The notes under the pieces are model-generated. The model did no database searches and was not told where the DNA came from. It saw only the letters and a program-made list of their open reading frames with translations. From positions 1 through 13,439 of the forward strand of contig CAIOOC010000335.1 of NCBI GenBank assembly GCA_903859795.1: 13,439 bases of DNA, given 5' to 3'. This DNA is from an uncultured Bacteroidia bacterium (GTDB lineage Bacteria > Bacteroidota > Bacteroidia > Bacteroidales > Prolixibacteraceae). The position numbers and the translations under genes are program-made. Below are positions 6,425 through 13,319 of the stretch, piece after piece; the first letter of the stretch is position 1; every line of letters begins with the position of its first letter.

Positions 6425-7273
6425 ATGAAAACAACAATTTTACGAACACTGATTCTTAGTGCGTTAATATTTTTCACATTTGGATTGACAATCGGGCAAC
6501 CACCGGCAGGAATTACTGAAAAGGTATTCACTGGCATTCCAGTCAATCTTGCACTTCCTGCCTCACCACAACGGTATTCAGTTACGACCGATTATTTTAA
6601 CCATACGTTACAAGGCGCTTTTATTGATAAAATACGGGTGTCAGGAATTTTTACAACCAACATGCCCCAAAACAAAGAGGGATGGAATAATGTCAGGATC
6701 GCAAAATCAAACCAATTAAACGGTCAGTTCGACGCAGGAGAATCTCAGAAGTATATGGAAGATTTCAAATATGAACCTTCTGAAAAAATTCTTCAGCCAG
6801 AGTTCTTTAAGGACTTTCCTTTTGATGCAGTGCAGGTAAAAAATCTGGTATGGGATTTGGCCGGAATCGAGGCTTTTGCCTGGGGTCATCTCGATTCACT
6901 AAAGATAAATAAGCTGTATGAAGTTAAAAAAATGAATGGTACAGTTCCACTGGCTGGGTTGGGTACATTTACAAACAATAACATCCAGCTAATCTGGAAA
7001 GGTGTGTCACTGATGAATAATGAACTTTGTGAACTTATTGATTTTCGTGCAATGGATAATCCGCTGGTTTGCAATGTGAAAATGGGTGAAAAGGATTTCA
7101 GTCTCAAAGGAACAAGTCATTACTGGGGCACCATATACCTCTCTCTTAAGGAGAAACGATTTGAATATGTTGAATTACTGGAGAATGTCATGATGGAGAT
7201 GAAATGGTCAGATCAGCCAACATCTCAATATGTCTACACGACCCGGTTTATGAAAGTTGAAAAAATACAGTAA
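6425..7273 (+). CDS. Secreted protein of unknown function, first gene of a LytS/LytTR operon
   Basis: I do not recognise this 282-residue protein. It has a clear Sec signal peptide (basic MKTTILR, then a hydrophobic run to about 24, with cleavage likely between G24 and Q25, a common pattern in Bacteroidota). There is no lipobox cysteine, so it is expected in the periplasm or outside. The mature part is mixed, with aromatic-rich strands (VWDLAGIEAFAWGHLDS; IQLIWKGVSLM; TSHYWGTIYLSL) and just two cysteines, C202 and C216. It shows no repeats and no enzyme motif that I can name. It lies only 23 bases upstream of the sensor kinase gene, and the kinase gene overlaps the regulator gene, so the three are probably one transcript. 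A role as ligand, sensor accessory or output of that system is an inference from position. Confidence 0.82.
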   Translation: MKTTILRTLILSALIFFTFGLTIGQPPAGITEKVFTGIPVNLALPASPQRYSVTTDYFNHTLQGAFIDKIRVSGIFTTNMPQNKEGWNNVRIAKSNQLNGQFDAGESQKYMEDFKYEPSEKILQPEFFKDFPFDAVQVKNLVWDLAGIEAFAWGHLDSLKINKLYEVKKMNGTVPLAGLGTFTNNNIQLIWKGVSLMNNELCELIDFRAMDNPLVCNVKMGEKDFSLKGTSHYWGTIYLSLKEKRFEYVELLENVMMEMKWSDQPTSQYVYTTRFMKVEKIQ

Positions 7274-7296
7274 TTTCACTTAATTATTTAACGAAA

Positions 7297-8349
7297 ATGA
7301 AAAACACGAAAGGCACCGAAACCAGAGGAGCCCTGCCCTTAAAATTTCACATTTACGCAATCATAGGCTGCCTAATTTATACTGCCGGTTTTGACCTGCT
7401 AACAAGAGGTAAGATTTTCAGCGATGTTTTTATCCTCACTTTCCTCCTGATGATTGTACAGGTAGAGTTATTTGCATGGATTGGAGGCAAACTTCTCAAT
7501 AGCCTTATTTATAACTCAGTTCAGGAATTTATCCGAAAAGTCATTCCGCGCCTCTGCGTATTCTATTTCTTTGTTGTAATTATTGCCGGTCTTCTTTTTG
7601 TTGGAATGACAGCCATTTGGAGCTACAGCAACGGAGCTAATCTTGACCTGTTTTTTAAACAATTACCTGAAAAGGAATTACGAGGCTTTATAATTGGCTC
7701 ATCATTTGGACTGCTGATTGGAACAGTGATCTATTTTTTTCTCGAACTAATCGCTTTAATCAAACGGATTGAGAAAACCACTGAAGAGAAGATGCGGTAC
7801 CATTACGAAACACTGAAAAATCAGCTAAACCCGCACTTCCTGTTTAATAGTCTGAACACTCTATCCTCAATAATATATAAAGATGTAACTCTTGCAGATC
7901 ACTATATTGTCAAGCTCTCTTCAATTTACCGCTACATACTAGATCAGCATGAAAATAAGCTGATCGACCTGGTGAAGGAACTTGATTTCGTAAAAGACTA
8001 CTTTTATCTGCAACAGCTGCGCGATGAGGAACGCATACACCTGGATATCAATATTGAACAACCAGAAAGGTATCAGATTCTTCCAGTTTCTCTACAACTT
8101 CTGGTTGAGAATGCACTTAAGCACAATGCAGCTACAACCGGCACTCCCTTGTCAATAAAGATTTCCGGTGTTATCGACGGATATATTTCAGTTGAAAATA
8201 ACCGACAACCAAAACAGCAATTAAGCGGGTCTTATCAGATTGGCTTAAGGAACCTCGCTGAAAGGGTTAACATTATTACTGGGAAAGAGCTGTTGATCGA
8301 GCAAAATAATAAGCGCTTTCTTGTGAAAATCCCAATTACTATCTTATGA
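7297..8349 (+). CDS. LytS/YehU-type sensor histidine kinase
   Basis: This 350-residue membrane histidine kinase has four predicted transmembrane helices at about 17-36, 43-65, 85-108 and 129-153, with no large extracytoplasmic domain. The cytoplasmic part begins with a short coiled linker and then the His_kinase block LKNQLNPHFLFNSLN, with H180 the likely phosphorylated residue. The ATPase domain follows, with the N box LLVENALKHN (N272 the likely Mg-binding residue) and a G box IGLRNLAERV at 315-324. The D box usually seen as DNG is replaced by ENN at 300-302, as is frequent in this family. Its stop overlaps the next start in an ATGA, the sign of translational coupling with its cognate LytTR regulator. 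The signal is unknown; small TM-only sensors of this family may sense membrane state, a membrane-bound ligand, or a partner such as the secreted protein encoded upstream. Confidence 0.94.
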   Translation: MKNTKGTETRGALPLKFHIYAIIGCLIYTAGFDLLTRGKIFSDVFILTFLLMIVQVELFAWIGGKLLNSLIYNSVQEFIRKVIPRLCVFYFFVVIIAGLLFVGMTAIWSYSNGANLDLFFKQLPEKELRGFIIGSSFGLLIGTVIYFFLELIALIKRIEKTTEEKMRYHYETLKNQLNPHFLFNSLNTLSSIIYKDVTLADHYIVKLSSIYRYILDQHENKLIDLVKELDFVKDYFYLQQLRDEERIHLDINIEQPERYQILPVSLQLLVENALKHNAATTGTPLSIKISGVIDGYISVENNRQPKQQLSGSYQIGLRNLAERVNIITGKELLIEQNNKRFLVKIPITIL

Positions 8350-9098
8350 TAAATATTGTAATTATTGAAGATGAGAAGCCGGCAATTGAAAAGCTAAAGC
8401 AACTTCTTGTAAACACTGGTGAAGCTATCTCGATAATTAAAATTCTCGGGAGCGCTGAAGAATCTGTAAACTGGCTATCGCTAAATCCATCTCCGGATTT
8501 GATATTCATGGATATCCAGCTTAACGATGGTATCTCATTTGAGATATTTGAGTCTGTAACTATCAATGCTCCCGTTATTTTCACAACCGCTTTCGATACT
8601 TATGCGATAAAGGCTTTTAAGGTTAATAGCATCGATTATCTTTTAAAACCGATTGTGCCGGAACTTCTTTCCCGGGCGCTTCAAAAATACAAAGATCATT
8701 ATGCTGGTCACACAACTGATAATATAAATCAAATGATCAGTCAGATACCTATCTCATATAAAAACAGGTTTCTGATTAAAACCGGTGAACACTTCAGATC
8801 GGTTGAAGTTTCAGATATTGAATCTTTCTTTATCGAGGAACGTTCTACATTTTTTATTACGAAGGAATCCAAAACACTTGATATTGGCTTTTCATTAGAT
8901 CAACTTGAAAAAATGGTTAATCCCGACATATTTTTCCGGGCTAACCGTAATTATCTGGTTAATATTCAATATATCAAAGATATGATTGGATATTCAGGAA
9001 ACAGGATTAAACTGAAAATGCAAATTGGGAATTATCCGGAACCAATAATTATCAGCCGTGACAGGATAAATGCATTTAAACAAAGGATGGACAGGTAA
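8346..9098 (+). CDS. LytTR-family response regulator
   Basis: This 250-residue response regulator overlaps the kinase gene by four bases. The receiver domain (1 to about 120) has the acidic pair in IIEDE (E8, D9), the phospho-acceptor D56 in LIFMDIQL, T80/T81 in IFTTAF, and K101 in YLLKPI. After a linker, a LytTR DNA-binding domain (about 142-248) includes RFLIKTGEHFRSVEVSDIESFF, a strand/loop at FFRANRNYLVNIQYIKDM, and the end IIISRDRINAFKQRMDR. LytTR proteins bind two direct repeats of about nine bases upstream of their targets and often control their own operon or a nearby membrane protein. It probably acts with the kinase just upstream and may regulate the secreted protein at 6425. The next gene begins 47 bases downstream on the same strand and could be read through. 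Confidence 0.95.
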   Translation: MINIVIIEDEKPAIEKLKQLLVNTGEAISIIKILGSAEESVNWLSLNPSPDLIFMDIQLNDGISFEIFESVTINAPVIFTTAFDTYAIKAFKVNSIDYLLKPIVPELLSRALQKYKDHYAGHTTDNINQMISQIPISYKNRFLIKTGEHFRSVEVSDIESFFIEERSTFFITKESKTLDIGFSLDQLEKMVNPDIFFRANRNYLVNIQYIKDMIGYSGNRIKLKMQIGNYPEPIIISRDRINAFKQRMDR

Positions 9099-9145
9099 AC
9101 ATTGCAGTGAATTTTCTGTTATTATTGTAAACAAATCATGAAAAA

Positions 9146-10168
9146 ATGAAATACAACCAATTGGGAAAAACAGGTGTTCTGGTATCGGAACTTTGTTTAG
9201 GGACAATGACATTTGGAGGAAAGGGTTTTTGGGTGCCAATAGGAGAAGTTCCTCAGAATGAGGCGACTCAAATTGTGAAAAATTCTGTTGATGCAGGAAT
9301 TAACTTTATCGATACTGCGAATGTCTATTCGGAAGGTTTATCTGAAATAATCCTCGGAAAGGCTATACATGATCTTGGACTAAATCGTCAGCAACTGGTA
9401 ATTGCAACCAAGGTCAGGGGCCGCATGGGTCTCCACGCCAATCAGGTTGGACTATCACGTCTGCACATTATCGATTCGGTAAACGATAGCCTTACCCGTC
9501 TTGGTTTATCGCATATAGATCTTTTGTATATTCATGGTGTTGATCCGATTACGCCAATTGAAGAGACAATGCGGGGACTTGAAGAGGTTGTCCGGTCAGG
9601 TAAAGTTCGCTATATCGGAGTCAGTAACCATCCTGCCTGGATGATGATGAAAGCCAATGACTACGCAGATAGAATGGGCTTTGGGAAATTTGTTGCAAGC
9701 CAAAATTATTATTCCATTGCGGGCAGGGATATTGAACGTGAAATTGCCCCAATGTCTATCAGTGAAGGAATTTCCATTATGCCATGGAGCCCTCTTGCCG
9801 GAGGCTTTTTGTCCGGAAAATTTACCCGGAATAACGATATTGCAGGCGGCAGTCGCAGAGATACCTTTGATTTTCCTCCGGTTGACAAAGATAAAGCCTA
9901 TGATATCATTGATGTGATGATGGCTATTGGAGAAAAACATAATGTTAGTGCGGCCCAGATTGCATTAGCCTGGGTCCTGAAACAACCCGGAGTCACCAGT
10001 GTAATCATCGGTGCAAAAAATGAAATTCAGCTAAAAGACAATCTTGACTCAGTAAATCTGGCACTTAGTTCTGAAGAATTACTTGAGTTAAACAAGGTCA
10101 GTGAACTCTCTTCTGAATATCCTGCATGGATGGTCAACCGCCAGATGACAGGGAGGTTTCCTTCCTGA
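9146..10168 (+). CDS. Cytoplasmic aldo/keto reductase
   Basis: This is a 340-residue aldo/keto reductase without any export signal. It begins directly with the strand MKYNQLGKTGVLVSELCLGT. The catalytic tetrad is complete: D56 and Y61 (FIDTANVYSEG), K89 (VIATKV) and H130 (LLYIHGVDP). The nicotinamide-binding end shows PWSPLAGGFLSGKF and SVIIGAKNEIQLKDNLDSV, the classic phosphate-binding region of the family. The sequence type is near E. coli YajO and other long AKR members with FGG after GTMT. It is distinct from the two Tat-exported copies at 1488-3370, which are shorter. The natural substrate cannot be inferred; such enzymes commonly reduce small aldehydes. A nearby in-frame alternative start was not seen; the ATG at 9138 leads at once to a stop. 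Confidence 0.93.
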   Translation: MKYNQLGKTGVLVSELCLGTMTFGGKGFWVPIGEVPQNEATQIVKNSVDAGINFIDTANVYSEGLSEIILGKAIHDLGLNRQQLVIATKVRGRMGLHANQVGLSRLHIIDSVNDSLTRLGLSHIDLLYIHGVDPITPIEETMRGLEEVVRSGKVRYIGVSNHPAWMMMKANDYADRMGFGKFVASQNYYSIAGRDIEREIAPMSISEGISIMPWSPLAGGFLSGKFTRNNDIAGGSRRDTFDFPPVDKDKAYDIIDVMMAIGEKHNVSAAQIALAWVLKQPGVTSVIIGAKNEIQLKDNLDSVNLALSSEELLELNKVSELSSEYPAWMVNRQMTGRFPS

Positions 10169-10253
10169 TTTATTTGTCATATTATTTGACCTGACGAGTA
10201 CACATTGGCTCGATTTTTAGTAACTTGCAGATGGATATCAAAACTAAACTGCC

Positions 10254-10943
10254 ATGGATAATCTACTGCTAAAGTATATGAATGAACGCATCATGCATGC
10301 GACTCGAAAGGTTGTTGAACCGGGTCCGGTAATTACCATTTCCCGTGAATGCGGATGTTCTGCCAGTATCCTTGCGGAAAAACTGACCTTGAGGATTAAT
10401 GAAAAAATCAGCAATCCTGATTTAAACTGGAGATGGATCAACAAGGAGATATTAAAACTGGCTTCGGATGAATTAAAGATCCATCAGGATGAGGTAAAAA
10501 AAATAGCAGACAGTGGAGAAAAGAATTTTCTGGATGAAATAGTCTATTCTTTTACAGAAAAATACTATGTCACTAATTCAAAGGCAAGAAAGATGATTGA
10601 AGAGGTAGTTCGCAGCCTCGCCTTCCGTGGAAAGGTGGTCATAGTTGGCAGAGGTAGTGAAATTTTGTCTCATGGCATCCCCCGGGCCCTTCACCTCAGA
10701 CTTTTTGCACCTATGGACTGGAAAATTAAGGCGATGTGCGAACGAAGCAATATTTCGGCCGAAGAGGCCAGAAAAATCGTTATACAAATTGATAAACAAC
10801 GTGCTGCTTTCAGAGATTCATACCTTGAAAAAAATCAACCTCCGTTTGCTTATGATATCGAATTCAACTGTGCCAGACTAAGCCACGATGAAATCATCGA
10901 TATAGTTCTCGACATTGCACAACGCAGATCTCTTTTTTCTTAA
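10254..10943 (+). CDS. Cytidylate kinase-like family protein with altered P-loop
   Basis: This 229-residue protein resembles the cytidylate-kinase-like family (Pfam Cytidylate_kin2). It begins its nucleotide-binding core with VITISRECGCSASILAEKL at about 26-44; standard members have GSGG where this has GCSA. Later family blocks are visible: WINKEILKLASDEL, VVIVGRGSEILSHG at 128-141, the lid-like ERSNISAEEARKIVIQIDKQRAAF at 163-186, and a C-terminal HDEIIDIVLDIAQ helix. True CMP kinase (Cmk) has a NMP-binding insert and a GxxGSGKG loop, not seen here. The reaction is therefore uncertain: it may be a nucleoside monophosphate kinase with different substrate or a regulatory relative. Alternative starts exist at Met9 and Met14. 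It is on the same strand as the ATP synthase genes, 203 bases ahead of them. Confidence 0.85.
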   Translation: MDNLLLKYMNERIMHATRKVVEPGPVITISRECGCSASILAEKLTLRINEKISNPDLNWRWINKEILKLASDELKIHQDEVKKIADSGEKNFLDEIVYSFTEKYYVTNSKARKMIEEVVRSLAFRGKVVIVGRGSEILSHGIPRALHLRLFAPMDWKIKAMCERSNISAEEARKIVIQIDKQRAAFRDSYLEKNQPPFAYDIEFNCARLSHDEIIDIVLDIAQRRSLFS

Positions 10944-11028
10944 ATGCTTATATCCTAAAACATTATCTTTGACTCCGGCAGTTAACTGAATCAGAACTTA
11001 AATCCTCGAGTAGATATCTCCTAAAGGC

Positions 11029-11050
11029 TTAATTCCGTAATCGGGATTAA
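11029..11050. repeat. Imperfect dyad overlapping the promoter upstream of atpZ
   Basis: TTAATTCC (11029-11036) can pair with GGGATTAA (11043-11050) over eight positions with one G-T pair, leaving a 6-base spacer. It ends four bases before the -7 element and covers the spacer and -33 side of the promoter, where a repressor or activator would bind. Confidence 0.35.
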
Positions 11051-11054
11051 TAAC

Positions 11055-11062
11055 TATATTTG
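11055..11062 (+). promoter_or_regulatory. -7 element of the promoter for the atpZ-led F0 operon
   Basis: TATATTTG matches the Bacteroidota -7 consensus TAnnTTTG in full. A good TTG -33 element is missing at the right distance; TTA at 11029-11031 is the nearest. Transcription would begin near 11070 and leave a leader of about 75-80 bases before the atpZ ATG at 11147. Confidence 0.6.
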
Positions 11063-11146
11063 CGTTCCTGTTATTTTACACCGGTTTCAATGGATAAGAT
11101 ATGCTATTAGGGACACTGAACGTAACTATTACAGAAATACCTGAAA

Positions 11147-11377
11147 ATGCCGAAAAGGATCAATGACGATGAAGAGAAATCAAATTACCTTAAGGAATAC
11201 TCGAAGTATTCAAGTCTTGTATTTCAGATGATTGCAATTGCTGCATTAGGGGTTCTGGGAGGTATTCAACTGGATAAATGGCTTAAAATGAAGGGGCCGG
11301 TTTTTACAATCACGCTTACAGTTGTTATGACTCTTTTCGCGATTTTTCACCTGTTCAGAACTTTACTTAAAAAATAG
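11147..11377 (+). CDS. atpZ: AtpZ/AtpI family F0 accessory protein
   Basis: This 76-residue protein has a charged N-terminus (about 20 residues) and two transmembrane helices at about 21-42 and 50-72. The first helix ends in GVLGGIQLDKWL, the Gly-Gly and Leu-Asp-Lys pattern of the ATPase_gene1 (AtpZ/AtpI) family, and the second ends in FRTLLKK. Such proteins precede F0 genes in many bacteria and are thought to help assemble the c-ring or handle Mg2+ at the synthase; in Bacillus, AtpZ with AtpI has been linked to Mg2+/Ca2+ transport. The position directly before the F0 genes supports the call. A stop in frame just upstream (11123) excludes a longer start. A weak ribosome site precedes the ATG. 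Confidence 0.88.
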   Translation: MPKRINDDEEKSNYLKEYSKYSSLVFQMIAIAALGVLGGIQLDKWLKMKGPVFTITLTVVMTLFAIFHLFRTLLKK

Positions 11378-11403
11378 CCGATTGAGCCTGTAAATTGGGA
11401 AAG

Positions 11404-11422
11404 TTTAAAATAACGTTTTAAA
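11404..11422. repeat. AT-rich 7-bp hairpin between atpZ and the next gene
   Basis: TTTAAAA (11404-11410) and TTTTAAA (11416-11422) are exact reverse complements around the loop TAACG, 27 bases after the atpZ stop and 20 bases before the next ATG. It is weak and without a T-run after it, so it is unlikely to end transcription. Confidence 0.3.
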
Positions 11423-11441
11423 AAATCAAAGCTTAAGTACT

Positions 11442-11822
11442 ATGTCTTCTGTTTCCGGAAAATTTATTATCAAAATTTGCCTGTTTACTATTGTTATTTT
11501 CGCAGTCACAGCTGCATTATTCGCGACAATACTCAAGGATTTTTATTTATCTGTGTATCCGTACCAGATACTACTAATTGCGATAGTGACAACAATTGGT
11601 CATTTATGGATCATTCATGCTTCTGAGCAGAATACAATGAAGTTTACTACCGCATTTATGGGTTCAGTAACCTTAAAATTGATGGTTTATCTTTTTTTTA
11701 TGTTGATTTATTTATGGATTGATCGATCACAAGTGGTTCCTTTCGTGTTGACATTCATGATATTATATCTTATTTTTACAGTATTTGAAGTTAGTGAAGT
11801 ACTTCGCTTCATTAAAAAATAA
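11442..11822 (+). CDS. Four-helix membrane protein in the AtpI position
   Basis: This 126-residue integral membrane protein has four predicted helices at about 9-31, 40-59, 69-92 and 98-120, with a basic C-terminus (RFIKK). It lies between atpZ and atpB on the same strand, 64 bases from atpZ and 60 bases from the atpB ATG. The length and four-helix layout match subunit i (AtpI; 126 residues in E. coli), which assists c-ring assembly, and Bacteroidota commonly have an unnamed protein of this kind here. No catalytic motif is evident and sequence similarity to E. coli AtpI is not obvious by eye, so the function is inferred from size, topology and position. Confidence 0.82.
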   Translation: MSSVSGKFIIKICLFTIVIFAVTAALFATILKDFYLSVYPYQILLIAIVTTIGHLWIIHASEQNTMKFTTAFMGSVTLKLMVYLFFMLIYLWIDRSQVVPFVLTFMILYLIFTVFEVSEVLRFIKK

Positions 11823-11830
11823 TCAAAAAA

Positions 11831-11865
11831 TACTTTTGAAAAACTGACAATTTAACCTACTTTTG
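11831..11865 (+). promoter_or_regulatory. Near-ideal promoter directly upstream of atpB
   Basis: TTTG at 11835-11838 and TACTTTTG at 11858-11865 are separated by 19 bases, the ideal TTTG-N19-TAnnTTTG arrangement of the Bacteroidota housekeeping sigma factor. Both lie in copies of the octamer TACTTTTG (11831-11838 and 11858-11865) with a period of 27. Transcription should begin around 11871, about 12 bases before the ATG at 11883, giving a very short leader. The GTG at 11865 overlaps the final base of the -7 element and would fall outside the message. Confidence 0.75.
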
Positions 11866-11882
11866 TGCCACAAATTAACCCA

Positions 11883-12980
11883 ATGATTAGAGTTTTAACA
11901 TCATTAGTCCTGATTTTATTTGCCCTTGCAGCTAGTCCTAATCTGCTTAAAGCCAATGAGGAACGCGCAGCAGTGGATACGATTTCTCCGAAGAAATTTA
12001 ACACCGGAGATCTTATTTTCAATCACATTAAAGACAGTTACGAGTGGCATATCGCCACAATCGGTCATACACATGTTTCGATTCCATTACCTGTGATGGT
12101 TTACAGCCAACACTCCGGATTCCATTTTTTCATGTCGGGAAATCTTCATCATGGAGAAGAGTCATACGAGGGATTTAAGGTTGCATCGGAGGGAAAATAC
12201 CAGCGAAAACTGGTGGAAATTATGCCTGATGGATCAGAGTTAAGGCCCTGGGATTTTTCAATTACTAAAAATGTCACTTCGCTTTTTGTAAGTATTGCAC
12301 TTATCTTATTCATATTCCTTTCAGTAGCCAAAAGATACCGTCAAAATTTTGCCAGGGCTCCCAAGGGAATTCAAAGCTGGATCGAGCCAATTGTTGTTTT
12401 TATATGCGACGATATTGCCAAACCATCAATTGGTAAAGAAAAATATGAGCGCTATTTACCCTACCTGCTGACGATTTTCTTTTTTATTTTCATCAATAAC
12501 CTAATGGGGCTTATTCCAATTTTTCCGGGTGGTGCAAATCTGACAGGAGATATTTCGGTTACCCTGGTTCTGGCTCTTTTCACATTCGTAATTACAAGTT
12601 TTAGTGGTTCTCGCGATTATTGGGTTCATTTGATTAATGCGCCAGGCATTCCATTATGGCTTAAATTACCCCTACCATTGATGCCTATTGTTGAGATCAT
12701 GGGAGTTTTTATTAAACCATTTGTCCTGACAATTCGTCTTTTCGCCAACATAACCGCAGGCCACATTGTAGCTTTAGGATTTTATAGTTTGATCTTTATA
12801 TTTGCCGAAAAAAGTATTATTGCCGGTTATGGAATATCGGTATTATCCATTGCATTTACTGTTTTTATGGGTATTTTGGAATTGCTGGTTGCCTTTATAC
12901 AGGCCTATGTATTTACGTTATTATCGGCACTTTATATTGGACTTGCTCTTGAAAGACATTCTCACCCGGCTCATGCTTAG
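11883..12980 (+). CDS. atpB: ATP synthase F0 subunit a
   Basis: This is the proton-channel subunit of the F-type ATP synthase, 365 residues from the ATG chosen here. A longer frame from the GTG at 11865 adds six residues but begins inside a promoter element. The N-terminus is a signal peptide (MIRVLTSLVLILFALAAS), probably cut after KA at 23-24, followed by a His-containing extracytoplasmic domain (IGHTHVSIPLP, SGNLHHGEE) typical of Bacteroidota. Membrane helices start near residue 131; FINNLMGLIPIF is the conserved second segment. R285 in TIRLFANITAGH is the essential channel arginine (R210 in E. coli) and Q340 matches Q252. The position of E. coli E219 carries H294 and that of H245 carries E333, a swapped pair seen in many species. 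It lies between the four-helix protein and atpE. Confidence 0.96.
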   Translation: MIRVLTSLVLILFALAASPNLLKANEERAAVDTISPKKFNTGDLIFNHIKDSYEWHIATIGHTHVSIPLPVMVYSQHSGFHFFMSGNLHHGEESYEGFKVASEGKYQRKLVEIMPDGSELRPWDFSITKNVTSLFVSIALILFIFLSVAKRYRQNFARAPKGIQSWIEPIVVFICDDIAKPSIGKEKYERYLPYLLTIFFFIFINNLMGLIPIFPGGANLTGDISVTLVLALFTFVITSFSGSRDYWVHLINAPGIPLWLKLPLPLMPIVEIMGVFIKPFVLTIRLFANITAGHIVALGFYSLIFIFAEKSIIAGYGISVLSIAFTVFMGILELLVAFIQAYVFTLLSALYIGLALERHSHPAHA

Positions 12981-12982
12981 GT

Positions 12983-12992
12983 ATTCCGGAAT
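12983..12992. repeat. 10-bp palindrome after the atpB stop codon
   Basis: ATTCCGGAAT is a perfect 10-base palindrome three bases after the atpB stop, in the 81-base gap before atpE. A match to nine of the ten bases (ATTCCGGAA) also occurs at 1452-1460, so it may just be a common word in this genome. Whether it forms a processing site between atpB and atpE is open. Confidence 0.25.
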
Positions 12993-13061
12993 TAAGATTT
13001 GAAAATTTTTACAGAAATAGATAATAGAAGGAACAATTTAATTAATTAAACATTATTTGGT

Positions 13062-13319
13062 ATGATGACATTAGCTGTAATTTTACAAGTAGCTGCAAAT
13101 GTAGCGATTGCAAAAATGGGTGCAGGAATCGGAGCCGGTTTGGCTGCAATTGGAGCAGGTATCGGGATTGGTCGTATTGGGGGGTCAGCGGTAGAGGCAA
13201 TTGCCCGTCAGCCTGAAGCTGTTGGTGATATCCGTTCAAACATGATTGTTGCAGCAGCACTTATTGAAGGGGTTGCCTTCTTTGCGATTGTTATCTGCTT
13301 TCTGATTATATTCGTTTAG
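13062..13319 (+). CDS. atpE: ATP synthase F0 subunit c
   Basis: This 85-residue proteolipid forms the rotor ring of the F-type ATP synthase. Two helices are connected by the polar loop ARQPEA at 48-53. Helix 1 has the Gly-rich pattern GAGIGAGLAAIGAGIGIG. Helix 2 contains E69 in AALIEGVAFFAIV, the ion-carrying carboxylate. The features of sodium-binding c-rings (Gln in helix 1, Ser after the Glu, as in Ilyobacter) are absent: Ile36 and Gly70 take those places. Proton coupling is thus expected. Translation can begin at either of two adjacent ATGs (13062, 13065); the first gives the length above. It follows atpB by 81 bases and is the last recognisable F0 gene in the window. Confidence 0.97.
   Translation: MMTLAVILQVAANVAIAKMGAGIGAGLAAIGAGIGIGRIGGSAVEAIARQPEAVGDIRSNMIVAAALIEGVAFFAIVICFLIIFV

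Larger units (their letters stand above)
10944..11146. other. Promoter-bearing intergenic region before the F0 genes
   Basis: These 203 bases lie between the kinase-like gene and atpZ. They hold an exact -7 element at 11055-11062 and an imperfect dyad at 11029-11050. No clear terminator for the upstream gene was found and no short coding sequence is convincing. Confidence 0.6.

Noticed and set aside
10208..10260. TAACTTGC ahead of the kinase-like gene as a -7 element
   Set aside because: It lacks one T of the TTTG core and the nearest TTG (10205-10207) is only 13 bases away, too short for a Bacteroidota promoter.
11865..11867. GTG as the start codon of atpB
   Set aside because: The GTG overlaps the last base of a near-perfect -7 element, so the message would start after it; the ATG at 11883 directly precedes the signal peptide.
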